From NCBI RefSeq assembly GCF_014652715.1, contig NZ_BMZI01000005.1, positions 97,551 through 161,550 of the forward strand: a stretch of 64,000 bases of DNA. The letters run 5' to 3'. Shown here piece after piece: positions 1-9,014 of the stretch. The notes beneath the pieces were generated by a model. It had not been told where the DNA came from. It searched no databases and saw only the letters and a program-made list of their open reading frames with translations. The DNA comes from Salinicola rhizosphaerae (GTDB lineage Bacteria; Pseudomonadota; Gammaproteobacteria; Pseudomonadales; Halomonadaceae). Position 1 is the first letter of the stretch; the number at the start of each line of letters is the position of its first letter. Made by a program: the position numbers and the translations under genes.

Positions 1-822
1 GGAACCGGCCACGTCGGGAGACTCACGCAACGTTGCCAGATCAAAACCGCCGGCCTCGTCGATCACCGCGGCCAGTCTGGCCGCGAAGTGATCCACCAGC
101 TGACGGCCGGTCGCGGCGTCGGCCTGCAGCGCATTACCGGTGACCCCGCTGGGGTGGAGATCCTGAGCCATCCAGGCGTAACCGGCATCGCCCTCCGGCC
201 CCAATGTCGAACCGGCCTGCTCCCGTCGTCGACCTTCGGAAACGGCATCGATGAGATGTTCGGTACGCACCTTCTCCGGCGCCAGGTAAAGCATCATCGA
301 GGTTTCCAGCTCGCCGCCGTGCAGCCCGTGCCGCTGCTCTTCGGCAGCGATGGCGTGCGGGGGCGCGGCGAAGCGAAAGTAGTTCGCCTTCACCACCAGC
401 ATGCCAAGCGAGGCCCGCAGCTTGAGCGCCGCCAGATCGATCACCGCCTTGTTGCCACCGTGGCTATTGAACAGCACCAGGCGCCGAATCCCCGCTCGAC
501 TGACGGCCTCGCCGAGCGCCTCGATCACGCCGATGGCAGCCTCCGGCATCAGGCTCAGCGTGCCGGGAAAGGCGGTGTGCTCAAGGCTCGACCCCAGCGC
601 CAGCGGCGGAAGCATGATGACGTGCCGATCTTCCCGCAGCAGCGGTTTGGTCGCCTCGAGCAACCCGAGCCCGATGTCCAGATCGGTCGAGAGCGGCAGG
701 TGCGCACCATGCTGCTCGATGGCCGCCAGCGGCAGCACGGCCACCGTATCGTCGCGGACCAGCGAGACAAGCTCATGGCTGGTCAATGCCTGCCAGTCGT
801 GAACGCGGCGCATTGGCTTCAT
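1..822 (-). CDS. creatininase family protein (3' end off window)
   Basis: This is a metal-dependent amidohydrolase of the creatininase/creatinine amidohydrolase family. Reading the minus strand from ATG at 820-822 gives at least 274 codons with no stop before base 1, so the C-terminus lies outside the window. The family motifs are present: an ExHGxHLPLxTD metal site near residue 36, a NSHGGN motif near residue 118, and HGGELETS near residue 170. An AAGGAG ribosome site sits about 7 bases upstream of the start. Members hydrolyse creatinine or related cyclic amides, and some act in cofactor maturation. Nothing nearby identifies the substrate, so it could equally be a formamide hydrolase-like member. 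Confidence 0.85.
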   Translation of the reverse strand, partial: MKPMRRVHDWQALTSHELVSLVRDDTVAVLPLAAIEQHGAHLPLSTDLDIGLGLLEATKPLLREDRHVIMLPPLALGSSLEHTAFPGTLSLMPEAAIGVIEALGEAVSRAGIRRLVLFNSHGGNKAVIDLAALKLRASLGMLVVKANYFRFAAPPHAIAAEEQRHGLHGGELETSMMLYLAPEKVRTEHLIDAVSEGRRREQAGSTLGPEGDAGYAWMAQDLHPSGVTGNALQADAATGRQLVDHFAARLAAVIDEAGGFDLATLRESPDVAGS

Positions 823-1059
823 CTGTCACTCCTTGATTCGAATTCGTTGGCGGCGCAGGCGATGTAGAAGATCAACGCCGGCGCCCCATCGGGCCAGGTT
901 CCGGCGGCCCGACGATCGGTTGGTCTCATCGTAGCGCGACAGGCAGCAGCGAGCACCCGGCATCGACGCCGCCTCGCGGCTCCGGCAAACTGTGGCGGCA
1001 CTCCGACCGTTTCATGACAATCCAATGACAACTCGGCGTAACGCGCCCTGGGAATACGA

Positions 1060-1902
1060 TTGACCACCACCGTCTTTCTCGCCGTGCTCGCCGGCGCCCT
1101 CATGCATGCCAGCTGGAACGCGCTGGTCAAGGTCGGGCTCGACCGCCTGTTGAGCATTTCGCTGATCCAGGCCGCCTGCGGCCTGATCGCCCTCGTGGCG
1201 CTCCCCTTCGTGGCGCTGCCGCAGCCCGCGGCCTGGCCGTGGCTCGCCGTCTCGACCGTACTTCATATCGGTTACAACGTCTTCCTGGTCCGCGCTTACC
1301 GAAGCGGCGATCTTGGCCAGATCTACCCCATCGCTCGTGGCTCTGCACCACTGCTGGTCACACTGGCCGGCGTCTTCGCGTTGAGCGACCATCCCTCGTG
1401 GATCGGCTATGCGGGTATCGGCCTGCTGGTTCTCGGCATCTTCAGCATGGCGATACGCGGCGGCTCGCATCACAAGCTGGAGCGCAGCGCGCTGGTCAAC
1501 GCACTGGTGACATCGGTGTTCATCGCCGGTTATACCCTGGCGGACGGGAGCGGCGCGCGCGCCAATCACGATGCGGCAAGCTACGTCGTCTGGCTCTTTC
1601 TGCTCGATGGCTCGGGCATGCTGCTCACGCTGATCGCCATGCGCGGCGTCTCGGTGCTACCGCAGCTGAGCGCCTACTGGAAAGTCGGCCTGGCCGGCGG
1701 CGCCCTGTCGATAGGCGCCTACGGCATCACGATCTGGGCCATGACCCAGGCGCCCATCCCCCTGGTGGCGGCGCTGCGCGAGACCAGCGTGCTGTTTGCC
1801 ATCGCCATCGGTGTGCTCTGGCTCAAAGAGCCACTGCGACGCGAAAGAGTGCTCGCGGGCGGATTGATTCTCGGCGGCGTCATCCTGACGCACTGGGGCT
1901 AG
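1060..1902 (+). CDS. DMT-superfamily (EamA) transporter
   Basis: This is a 280-residue integral membrane protein of the drug/metabolite transporter type, with about ten hydrophobic segments in two repeated halves. Such proteins usually export amino acids, metabolites or drugs. Translation starts at TTG 1060; the product opens MTTTVFLAVLAGALMHASWN, where the small-residue/HASWN signature of the first helix is typical of EamA proteins. It lies about 100 bases upstream of the amidoligase gene on the same strand, so it may export the product of that enzyme pair. The link is inferred from position only, and the substrate is unknown. Confidence 0.8.
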   Translation: MTTTVFLAVLAGALMHASWNALVKVGLDRLLSISLIQAACGLIALVALPFVALPQPAAWPWLAVSTVLHIGYNVFLVRAYRSGDLGQIYPIARGSAPLLVTLAGVFALSDHPSWIGYAGIGLLVLGIFSMAIRGGSHHKLERSALVNALVTSVFIAGYTLADGSGARANHDAASYVVWLFLLDGSGMLLTLIAMRGVSVLPQLSAYWKVGLAGGALSIGAYGITIWAMTQAPIPLVAALRETSVLFAIAIGVLWLKEPLRRERVLAGGLILGGVILTHWG

Positions 1903-2001
1903 CCGCCACACGAATGCTAAGCTGACGTCATGTATTTTCACCCTGTCAGCATCCAAAGACCGGTTCTACCAGCTGGATCTGCGATCGGCCAGGAGTGCCA
2001 C

Positions 2002-3018
2002 GTGTCCCCTAATCCCACACTCGTGCCGCCGGCACATGAAAATACGACCGGCGACAAACCGCGTCGGGTCGGCGTCGAGATCGAATTCGCCGGTATTGGC
2101 CCGATCCAGGCTGCCCGCCTGGTCGAGATGACCTTCGGCGGCAACGTCGAACAGCACAGCGCGCACCGGCTGCGAGTCACCGGCACCCCATGGGGCACGT
2201 TTCACGTCGAGCTCGACAGCAAATACGTCCACCCCGATGAACAGCTACTCGATCGCGCACGTGCCACCGACGGGCAGCCTCCCGGGCTTGGCGAGCACCT
2301 GCGCGCCAGCGTGCACTCGCGGACCAGAGAGTGGCTGGGGGACATGGTTGCCGGCCTGGTGCCCACGGAGATCGTCTGCCCGCCGCTGCCGTGGTCGGAA
2401 CTGGCTCGGCTCGACGAGCTGTTTGCGGCCCTCAGACGCCACGGTGCCGAAGGCACGGATGCCAGCCTGCTCTACGGCTTCGGCCTGCATCTCAACCCCG
2501 AAATTCCCTCCAGCGAGGTCAGCAGCGTACTGGCGCATCTGCGTGCCTACCTGATTCTTGCTGACTGGCTGCGCGACGAAATCGCCGTCGATGTCACCCG
2601 AGACATGCTGCCCCACACCCGGCCTTTTCACAGCGACTACACGCGGCGCGTTCTCGCACCGGAGTACCGACCTTCGCTGGACACGCTGATCGACGATTAC
2701 CTGGTGGCCAACCCGACGCGTAATCGTGAACTGGATCTCCTGCCGTTATTCGCCTGGCTGGCGCCGGAGCACCCCAATCCGCTGCTGCGGGAAACGCTGG
2801 TCAAACCGCGCCCCACCTATCACTACCGTCTGCCGAATGCCGCGCTGTCCGACCCCGAATGGGGCGTGAGCGTCGAATGGAATCGCTGGGTGGAAGTGGA
2901 GAACCTGGCGGCCGATCCGGCACGCCTGGCCGAGCGCGGTGCAGCCTATCGAGCGCATCTCGCCCAACCGACACTGAGCCGATGGCTCGACTCGCTGCGC
3001 CACTGGATGCGCCATTGA
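2002..3018 (+). CDS. amidoligase family protein
   Basis: This is a putative COOH-NH2 ligase of the Amidoligase_2 (glutamine-synthetase-fold) family. The N-terminal VGVEIEFAG motif provides the first metal-binding acidic residues, and the protein is about 338 residues, a normal length. I place the start at GTG 2002 because AGGAG (1991-1995) lies 6 bases upstream; an in-frame ATG at 1930 would add 24 poorly structured residues. Its TGA overlaps the ATG of the next gene (TGATG, 3016-3020), indicating translational coupling to a glutamine amidotransferase-like partner. Amidoligases of this class are predicted to make amide bonds in peptides, peptidoglycan-like or small-molecule conjugates. The substrate is not evident. 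Confidence 0.8.
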   Translation: MSPNPTLVPPAHENTTGDKPRRVGVEIEFAGIGPIQAARLVEMTFGGNVEQHSAHRLRVTGTPWGTFHVELDSKYVHPDEQLLDRARATDGQPPGLGEHLRASVHSRTREWLGDMVAGLVPTEIVCPPLPWSELARLDELFAALRRHGAEGTDASLLYGFGLHLNPEIPSSEVSSVLAHLRAYLILADWLRDEIAVDVTRDMLPHTRPFHSDYTRRVLAPEYRPSLDTLIDDYLVANPTRNRELDLLPLFAWLAPEHPNPLLRETLVKPRPTYHYRLPNAALSDPEWGVSVEWNRWVEVENLAADPARLAERGAAYRAHLAQPTLSRWLDSLRHWMRH

Positions 3019-3722
3019 TGACGGCCGGATTCGCCCGATCGCGACCACTGATCGGCATCACCACCTCGGATCACAAGAGCCGGCTGGCTCGCTGGTGCGA
3101 CTGGATCTCGGTCTGGCGCGCCGGTGGGCGACCGGTTCGGATATCTCCCTCGCGACCACCGACAACGAGGCTCGACGGCCTGATCATCGGTGGCGGCGAT
3201 GATATCGGCGCCAAGCGCTACGGCGGCGAGGTACAGCTCGACGTGCGTATCGACCCGGCGCGCGACGATCTGGAGCTGGCCCTTCTCGAGCGCTACCTGC
3301 CGCTGAACCTGCCGATACTCGGCATCTGTCGAGGCGCCCAGATGATCAATATCCACTGCGGCGGCAGTCTGATCGGCGATATCCAGACGACCTACCGCCA
3401 CATCAAAAACCGGCGTACGGTGCTGCCGCGAAAACGCGTCGACATCGAGCCGTTCAGCCGCCTGGCAGAGATTCTCAACCGCCGCTACTGCCAGGTGAAT
3501 AGCCTTCACCATCAAGCCGTTGATCGACCCGGTGAAGGTCTCGCCATCGTCGCCAGGGACCGCGACGCGCTCATCCAGGCGATCGAGAATCCCGACCATC
3601 CGTTTCTCATCGGCGTGCAGTGGCATCCCGAACTGCTGCTGTTCAGCCGCTCCCAGCAGCGCCTGATCAGGGCGTTGGTGAGAGCGGCCGATAAGCAACG
3701 AGTCTGCCCGGCGATTACTTGA
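3018..3722 (+). CDS. class I glutamine amidotransferase-like peptidase C26 protein
   Basis: This 234-residue protein resembles gamma-glutamyl-gamma-aminobutyrate hydrolase (PuuD-like, peptidase C26). The nucleophile lies in GICRGAQ (Cys104) and the His-Glu pair in the C-terminal QWHPE motif. Start ATG 3018 overlaps the amidoligase stop, so the two proteins are probably made together. The enzyme may hydrolyse gamma-glutamyl amides or release ammonia for the amidoligase; either role is inferred from the pairing. Its 3' end overlaps the convergent RidA gene by 8 bases. A longer reading frame starting at 2859 exists but would lie inside the amidoligase. Confidence 0.85.
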   Translation: MTAGFARSRPLIGITTSDHKSRLARWCDWISVWRAGGRPVRISPSRPPTTRLDGLIIGGGDDIGAKRYGGEVQLDVRIDPARDDLELALLERYLPLNLPILGICRGAQMINIHCGGSLIGDIQTTYRHIKNRRTVLPRKRVDIEPFSRLAEILNRRYCQVNSLHHQAVDRPGEGLAIVARDRDALIQAIENPDHPFLIGVQWHPELLLFSRSQQRLIRALVRAADKQRVCPAIT

Positions 3723-4065
3723 GGGCAGTAACTACTACTTCCAGCAACGCCCCCGGTGCCAGATCACTGACGCCCAGGGTAGCTCTTGCCGGCAACGTCG
3801 CGGGATCAAGCCATGCCGTCCAGACATCGTTCATGGCGTCTTTCTGGCCGAGATCGGTGGCATAGAGTGTCGCTGCAACGATTTTACTCTTGTCGGAGCC
3901 CGCCTCAGCGAGGTAGCCATCGATCTTTTCGAGGATCTGGTGTGTCTGGCCGGCCATGTCCTGAGTTCGATCCTCGGCCACGACGCCACCCAGAAACAGA
4001 AAACCGTTGGCCTCCACCACACGGTGCATGATTGGAGTTTGAATTCGGCGCTTGATATCACTCAT
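3715..4065 (-). CDS. RidA/YjgF family protein
   Basis: This 116-residue Rid-family protein probably deaminates reactive imine/enamine intermediates made by flavin amine or amino acid oxidases. The Arg in PARATLGV is kept, but the usual C-terminal EIE segment reads LEVVV, so it is closer to the Rid4-7-like branches than to archetypal RidA. It is the last gene of a minus-strand operon that begins with LysR or the binding protein near 12-13 kb, 48 bases after a D-amino-acid-oxidase-type flavoprotein. That placement fits clearance of imines from the dehydrogenases upstream. Confidence 0.88.
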   Translation of the reverse strand: MSDIKRRIQTPIMHRVVEANGFLFLGGVVAEDRTQDMAGQTHQILEKIDGYLAEAGSDKSKIVAATLYATDLGQKDAMNDVWTAWLDPATLPARATLGVSDLAPGALLEVVVTALK

Positions 4066-4113
4066 GGGTCATTATCCTCAAGGTTATTGTTGAAAATGCG
4101 ACGGCAAACACCG

Positions 4114-5265
4114 TCAGGTTGCATGACCCGCCCTCGCAGTTGAGCGGGGCGTGTCGAAACGCTGGATAGCAAAAGGCGTGATGGGCAGTTTGGGCTCTCG
4201 CTCGCAAGCCAGATCTCGGACGATCTCTCCGGTGATGGCGGAGAGTTGAAAGCCATGGGCAGAGTAGCCGAAGGAGTGGATCAAGCGATCGTACCGGGCG
4301 CTATTGCCCAGCACGGGAAGCCCATCGATAGTAACGCCCTCGATACCCGTCCAATTGCGGATAATTTTCGTCTCCCGCATGAACGGGAATAGCGCGAGGG
4401 CGCTTTCGATATTCTTGGCCAGACGCCGGAAATTCACCTTGCTGCTTTCGCCATCCGTATCGATAGATCCAAACAGCCCGCCACCAATCATCACGGTCCC
4501 GTTCTCGCGCTGCTTGAACGAGAGGGCACGCCCCGCGGCGCCGATCACCGGCACGAGAAACGGTGATATCCGCTCGGTAATGGTCATCATCAGGGCCCTT
4601 GGCTCCAACTCGACGCGCTCGCCGAGCCACTGGCTGAGTTCCCCGGCCCAACCGCCGGCGCAGTTGATCAACCAGTCGCCTTCGAGACAACGAAAGTCCG
4701 AATGGTCGGTCCACAGACGCCAACCTTCACTCCGTATTGTCTCGATATTGGTGACGCGAACACCCTCGAGCCACCGTGCCCCCTTACGCTGCGAGCGGCG
4801 TCGCCAAGCCGTGAGCGTCCGGTAGGGATCGGCTGCGCCATCGCCATCGCACGCGAGTGCCCCGACGCAGTGAGAGGCGATCGCCGGTACCCGGCGCCGC
4901 AGTTCGGCGCGGGAAAGCAGGATCTCGTGATCGAAGCCCAGCTCACGCACTTGGGCCGCCCGGGCCTCGAGCGCTGTCATCTCGTCAACGTTTTCGGCGA
5001 CCTTGATCTGGCCACAAGCATGAAAGCCACCGTTGTCACCAATCAGAGCCTCGAGCCGCTGCCAGCGCTCGAGTGCAGCGACCGCTAGAGGAATCTCGGC
5101 TGGGTGCCGTCCCAGCCTGCGCACACCGCCGGCATTGACGCCGGAGGCGTGACGTCCGGCGTACTGTTTTTCGATCACCGTCACGTCGAAACCACTGCTG
5201 GCCAGATGCATTGCGGCGCAGGCGCCATGCAGCCCGCCACCCACAACCAGCGCACGAGGCTTCAA
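4114..5265 (-). CDS. FAD-dependent oxidoreductase, DAO/sarcosine oxidase beta type
   Basis: This 383-residue flavoprotein of the D-amino-acid oxidase fold opens with a GGGLHG dinucleotide-binding motif at residues 9-14 and has a GIEGVTIDGLPVLG segment near residue 320, typical of sarcosine/D-hydroxyproline dehydrogenase beta chains. The start ATG (5263-5265) overlaps the stop of the preceding gene as ATGA, so it is co-translated with the HcnB-like subunit. It is the second DAO-type subunit in the operon; the other is at 6984-8102. It could be an alternative catalytic beta subunit or a separate oxidase acting on a downstream intermediate. The substrate is unknown; an imino or N-substituted amino acid is likely. 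Confidence 0.85.
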   Translation of the reverse strand: MKPRALVVGGGLHGACAAMHLASSGFDVTVIEKQYAGRHASGVNAGGVRRLGRHPAEIPLAVAALERWQRLEALIGDNGGFHACGQIKVAENVDEMTALEARAAQVRELGFDHEILLSRAELRRRVPAIASHCVGALACDGDGAADPYRTLTAWRRRSQRKGARWLEGVRVTNIETIRSEGWRLWTDHSDFRCLEGDWLINCAGGWAGELSQWLGERVELEPRALMMTITERISPFLVPVIGAAGRALSFKQRENGTVMIGGGLFGSIDTDGESSKVNFRRLAKNIESALALFPFMRETKIIRNWTGIEGVTIDGLPVLGNSARYDRLIHSFGYSAHGFQLSAITGEIVRDLACEREPKLPITPFAIQRFDTPRSTARAGHAT

Positions 5266-6713
5266 GAAGAAGCCTTCTCGGTAACTACAGCAGTTGATCC
5301 CTGTTGCTGACGCTGTCCGTAGTCAGTACCGTCGGCCGCACTTGCCATCTGGCCCAAGGTAATTGGCTTGAATGGAGGGCGAAGCCGGTAATAACCCGTC
5401 TGCTCGATGCTCTGGCCGGTTTCTTCGGCCAGAATCTCGCTCACAGTCAGCCCGCATAGACGACCCTGACATGGTCCCATGCCACAGCGCGTGAAAGACT
5501 TCATTTGATTGGGACCGGAACAACCCAGTTTCGCGACCCGTCTAACCTCACCGGCAGAGACCTCCTCGCAACGACATACGATGACCTCGTCAGCCGGCCG
5601 CCGCCACCTGTCGCCCGGCCGGTATAGCGCGTCCAGGAACGGACGAATCGCCAATTCCGACGCCAACGCCCTATGCCGCGGAGCAGTCTCCCGGTGCAAG
5701 GCTACGTCATCAAGAAGGTCCAATGACGCCAGAGCTGCCAACGCTGCGAGCTCTCCCTGCAGTGCCGCGGACTTGGCACCTCCGATACCGCCCCCGTCAC
5801 CGGCGATGAAGAATCCCTCAATGTCACTCCGGCCGAGTGAATCCCGGCGAGGACACCAGCATAGTTGCGCTTCGGACCAGTCATGCTCGCCGCCAAGTGC
5901 CCGCGTCATCTGGACATTGGGCACGACTCCGTGATGCAAGAGCAGCGTCGTCGCGTCGCACTGCTGCCAAACATCCGGCCTAGCGGCCGTTCGCCAGCGC
6001 ACGTGCTGAAGACGTCCATTGCCCTCCGCATGCAGCTCGGTGACCTGATGCTCGTGGCGTATCCCCGCACGCTTGAGCTCTTTCAACAACGACAGCCCCT
6101 TCCTGAGATAACGCCACCCCTTGACTGCCCCACCGATATGCCCGGCCGCGTGCCGAAAGTTCTCCCTTGGCGTCGTCTCAAGAATCGCGGCGACTGCGGC
6201 CCCGGCTCGCGAATACTGCGCAGCAACCAGATAGAGCAGTGGTCCGCTGCCAGCCAGTACCAGTGGTGCCTGCGCCGCGACGCCGGATGTCTTGAGCAGA
6301 ACTTGCGCCGCACCGGCACCCATGACGCCGGGCAGCGTCCAGCCGGGGATCGGGAACGGCCGTTCCTGCGCCCCGGTAGCGAGAACGATGCGCTCGGCGC
6401 GAATCAGTTCGGCACGGTCGCCAGCGAGCAAACCGACCTCACCGTCTCGGTTCAATTGCCACACTGTGTGACCCGGCCGATAGTCGATCGCACCATCGCG
6501 CAACGCCTGGACCAGTGACTTGCCATGCCAATAGTCCTCGCCCAGTAATTCGGGACGTCGCAGGGGCGTCGACTCCAGCGCGCGGTAAATCTGTCCGCCG
6601 GGGGCCGGCTGCTCATCGAAAAGCACCGGCTTCAGCCCGTAACGGGCAGCCGTCGCTGCCGCCGCCATGCCAGCCGGGCCAGCGCCGATGATGGCCAGTG
6701 GGATCGTTCTCAT
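5262..6713 (-). CDS. FAD/NAD(P)-binding oxidoreductase, HcnB/OoxA-like alpha subunit
   Basis: This 483-residue protein resembles the alpha subunit of heterotrimeric dehydrogenases such as HcnB, opine oxidase A and D-hydroxyproline dehydrogenase. It has an N-terminal GAGPAGMAAA FAD motif, a second nucleotide-binding GSGPL motif near residue 150, and a C-terminal BFD-like [2Fe-2S] region with CRC, a single Cys (KLGCSG) and CGMGPC. I chose ATG 6711-6713 (MRTIPLAI), which overlaps the upstream stop as ATGA; the longer frame to 6779 lies inside the ferredoxin-like gene. It probably passes electrons from the beta flavoprotein onward. Confidence 0.87.
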   Translation of the reverse strand: MRTIPLAIIGAGPAGMAAAATAARYGLKPVLFDEQPAPGGQIYRALESTPLRRPELLGEDYWHGKSLVQALRDGAIDYRPGHTVWQLNRDGEVGLLAGDRAELIRAERIVLATGAQERPFPIPGWTLPGVMGAGAAQVLLKTSGVAAQAPLVLAGSGPLLYLVAAQYSRAGAAVAAILETTPRENFRHAAGHIGGAVKGWRYLRKGLSLLKELKRAGIRHEHQVTELHAEGNGRLQHVRWRTAARPDVWQQCDATTLLLHHGVVPNVQMTRALGGEHDWSEAQLCWCPRRDSLGRSDIEGFFIAGDGGGIGGAKSAALQGELAALAALASLDLLDDVALHRETAPRHRALASELAIRPFLDALYRPGDRWRRPADEVIVCRCEEVSAGEVRRVAKLGCSGPNQMKSFTRCGMGPCQGRLCGLTVSEILAEETGQSIEQTGYYRLRPPFKPITLGQMASAADGTDYGQRQQQGSTAVVTEKASS

Positions 6714-7009
6714 GGCGAGATTCTCCGTGCACCTTGTTGTCTGATCACCGTCATGCCCTCGCTGACAGTAATCTGACATCCCTGTCGATTGGGAACGCCG
6801 TCGATCTCTAACAGGCAGTCAAAGCAACCGCCCATCATGCACCAAGGCCCTCGTGGCGACTCGCTCACCGGCGTCGAGCGAAAGATATCGACACCCGAAG
6901 CCAGCAGCGCTGCCGCCACGGTATCCCCCTCTCTGACCGCAAGCGCTCGACCCTCGAATTCGATGGTCACCGTCTCCCGCGCGTCAGGCTGTTTCAGGTA
7001 CGCGAACAT
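6710..7009 (-). CDS. (2Fe-2S)-binding protein, HcnA-like gamma subunit
   Basis: This 99-residue small subunit has a plant-type [2Fe-2S] site. Cys57, Cys62 and Cys65 occur in the WCMMGGCFDC segment, with Cys78 further on. HcnA and the small subunits of opine oxidase and hydroxyproline dehydrogenase have this size and spacing. Start ATG 7007-7009 follows a GGAGAG ribosome site and overlaps the 3' end of the upstream flavoprotein gene by 26 bases; its own stop overlaps the next start by 4 bases. The tight overlaps with the FAD subunits on both sides support a single complex. Confidence 0.88.
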   Translation of the reverse strand: MFAYLKQPDARETVTIEFEGRALAVREGDTVAAALLASGVDIFRSTPVSESPRGPWCMMGGCFDCLLEIDGVPNRQGCQITVSEGMTVIRQQGARRISP

Positions 7010-8102
7010 GAAATCTCTCCGCCGTGAGTGGAATGATCTCTTCCGGACAGGCGCTACCGGAGATCCAGGGTGCGAGGCGTTTGGCATGTACCGCCGCGAG
7101 CGTCACACCGCTGTGGCAACAGGCCAGATAGGCGCCAGGGTGCGTCTCGGAAGCCTGGTAGATAGGACAACCATCTGGCGTCATAACGCGCAGAGCGCCC
7201 CAACTACGCACGATGCGCACGTCTTTCAGTCGCGGAAAGGCGCGCAGCGCACGGGAAGCGATATCGGCCAGCACTGCCGTCCGAGTACCGTCGTTCATGC
7301 CAACGTCTTCGTGGGAGTCGCCGATCTGCAGCGACCCTTCACCGGTCTGGCGCAGATAAGTAGTCGGCAGTTCCAGAAGCGGCGCGACACGTTCGGTGAT
7401 CAACACCTCGCCGCGATTCGGCGCCAGCGGCGCCTCCAGTCCCACCTGCTCCGCCAGCCCTCGATTGCCCAGACCGGCCGCCAGAATCACGCTCCCGCAC
7501 AGGACATCGCCACTGTCACGTTTCAGCCGGAACCCCGAGCCGTCCCGATGAACCCATCGCACCGCGCTTCCCTGGAGATAGTGGCCACCGCGGTGTGCAA
7601 TGCCTGCATGCAGCGCGCGCAACAGGTAAAGCGGGTTGGCGTGTCCATCCATCTCCGTCCAAGAAGCACCAAATACGTCACCGCCAATAGCAGGCACCAG
7701 AGCGGCAAGGGCCTGGTGGTCGAGCATCTCGAAACGAAAGCTGCCCTGCGTTTGTCCGGCCAGCCGATTGAGCGTTTCTCGACGTGCCAGCCAATCCTGC
7801 TCGGTATGACAGAGATGGACGCCACCGGGGCGTCGATGCTGAACATCGATGCCGGTCAGCGCCTTCAATTCAGGCGCCAACTCGAGCCATAGTCGGGAGG
7901 AACTCTGGCTCCAGTCCGAATAGTTCGGCATGCCAAGCCCTTTGCTCTGAACCCAGACCAGACCAAAGTTGCCTCTCGACGCACGGTAGGCGACATCGCC
8001 TTCATCCAGCACTGCGACGCGATGCCCACTACTACATAGGCCATAGGCAATGGCGCTACCGACCAGCCCCCCTCCGACGACCGCGAAATCATAATTGGCC
8101 AT
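6984..8102 (-). CDS. FAD-dependent oxidoreductase, HcnC/DAO-type beta subunit
   Basis: This 372-residue flavoprotein of the D-amino-acid oxidase fold has GGGLVG at residues 10-15 and a C-terminal GALRVMTPDGCPIY segment of the substrate/FAD domain. In HcnABC-like and D-hydroxyproline dehydrogenase complexes this subunit carries the amine-oxidising FAD. I chose the start encoding MANYDFAV (ATG 8100-8102); an in-frame ATG at 8126 adds eight residues with no better ribosome site. It directly precedes the [2Fe-2S] subunit and follows the ABC transporter permease by about 100 bases, so imported substrate is probably oxidised here. Confidence 0.85.
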   Translation of the reverse strand: MANYDFAVVGGGLVGSAIAYGLCSSGHRVAVLDEGDVAYRASRGNFGLVWVQSKGLGMPNYSDWSQSSSRLWLELAPELKALTGIDVQHRRPGGVHLCHTEQDWLARRETLNRLAGQTQGSFRFEMLDHQALAALVPAIGGDVFGASWTEMDGHANPLYLLRALHAGIAHRGGHYLQGSAVRWVHRDGSGFRLKRDSGDVLCGSVILAAGLGNRGLAEQVGLEAPLAPNRGEVLITERVAPLLELPTTYLRQTGEGSLQIGDSHEDVGMNDGTRTAVLADIASRALRAFPRLKDVRIVRSWGALRVMTPDGCPIYQASETHPGAYLACCHSGVTLAAVHAKRLAPWISGSACPEEIIPLTAERFHVRVPETA

Positions 8103-8205
8103 ATGTTTCCAAATCCTGTCCCGCATTGAGGGACTTTTCAGGGTTCGATGACATCGCCACACGGGTAGCGATCATTCGACATGACATCGGCGTTTCGTTA
8201 CCGGG

Positions 8206-9012
8206 TTAGCCCTTGCCGCTCAGCACTCGATCCAGACCGTAAAAGCGATCCAGCACCAACATGAATGCCACCGTCAGAACGATGATTACCGTCGACACCG
8301 ATGCCAGCAGCGGATCGATTGTCTGCTCGATGTAGTTGTACATCTTGACCGGCAGTGTGGTGTTGCCTGGCGATGCCACGAACACCGTCATGGTGAGCTC
8401 ATCGAAACTGGTGATGAATGCGAGCATCCAGCCGCCGGCCACGCCCGGCAAAATCTGCGGCAGCGTGATACGACGAAAGCCGGTCCACGGGCTAGCCCCC
8501 AGCGAGATCGCGGCGCGTTCGGTCTCGCGGTCGAGTCCCATCACCGCCGCCAATACCAGACGCAATGTGTAAGGCATGATGATCACGACGTGAGCAAAGA
8601 CCAGCGAGGCGAAGGTGCCGCCGATTCCGATCTGAGAGAAAAAGCGCAGGAACGCCACGCCCAGGACGATGTGAGGAATCATCAACGGCGATAAAAACAA
8701 GCCGTTGAGGAACTCGCGTCCGGTAAACCGGAAGCGAGCCAGCGCCAGTGCTGCCGGAATCGATAGCACGGTGGCCAGAGTCGCCGAGACCAAACCCAGG
8801 TTGAGACTCTGGTAGAACGCCTTGATGAAATCAGGGCGTGCGAGAATTTCCCGGAACCAGCGCAGCGAAAAGCCGTGAGTCGGATACGAGAGATAGCCCT
8901 CGGGGGTGAACGCGACCAGTATCACCACCACCAGCGGTGCCAACAGGAAGATCATGAATAGGGTGTGGAACGCGAGCGCTGCGCGTCCGTTGCGACGGCT
9001 ATCGACACTCAT
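8206..9012 (-). CDS. ABC transporter permease, PotC-like
   Basis: This is a 268-residue inner-membrane permease of the spermidine/putrescine (PotC/YdcV) type with about six transmembrane helices. The EAA loop, which contacts the ATPase, reads as AAISLGASPWTGFRRITLPQ near residue 180. A strong GGGGGAGGG ribosome site precedes ATG 9010-9012, two bases after the partner permease stop. Together with the ATPase, PotB-like permease and binding protein it forms one importer. Relatives carry polyamines, opines or other cationic amines. The downstream flavin dehydrogenase suggests an N-substituted amino acid or opine, but this is inferred. Confidence 0.9.
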   Translation of the reverse strand: MSVDSRRNGRAALAFHTLFMIFLLAPLVVVILVAFTPEGYLSYPTHGFSLRWFREILARPDFIKAFYQSLNLGLVSATLATVLSIPAALALARFRFTGREFLNGLFLSPLMIPHIVLGVAFLRFFSQIGIGGTFASLVFAHVVIIMPYTLRLVLAAVMGLDRETERAAISLGASPWTGFRRITLPQILPGVAGGWMLAFITSFDELTMTVFVASPGNTTLPVKMYNYIEQTIDPLLASVSTVIIVLTVAFMLVLDRFYGLDRVLSGKG

Positions 9013-9014
9013 GT

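Noticed and set aside
88-867. Plus-strand frame of 259 codons opposite the creatininase gene
   Set aside because: The minus strand encodes clear creatininase motifs and a good ribosome site; the plus frame is His/Gln/Arg-rich with no family features.
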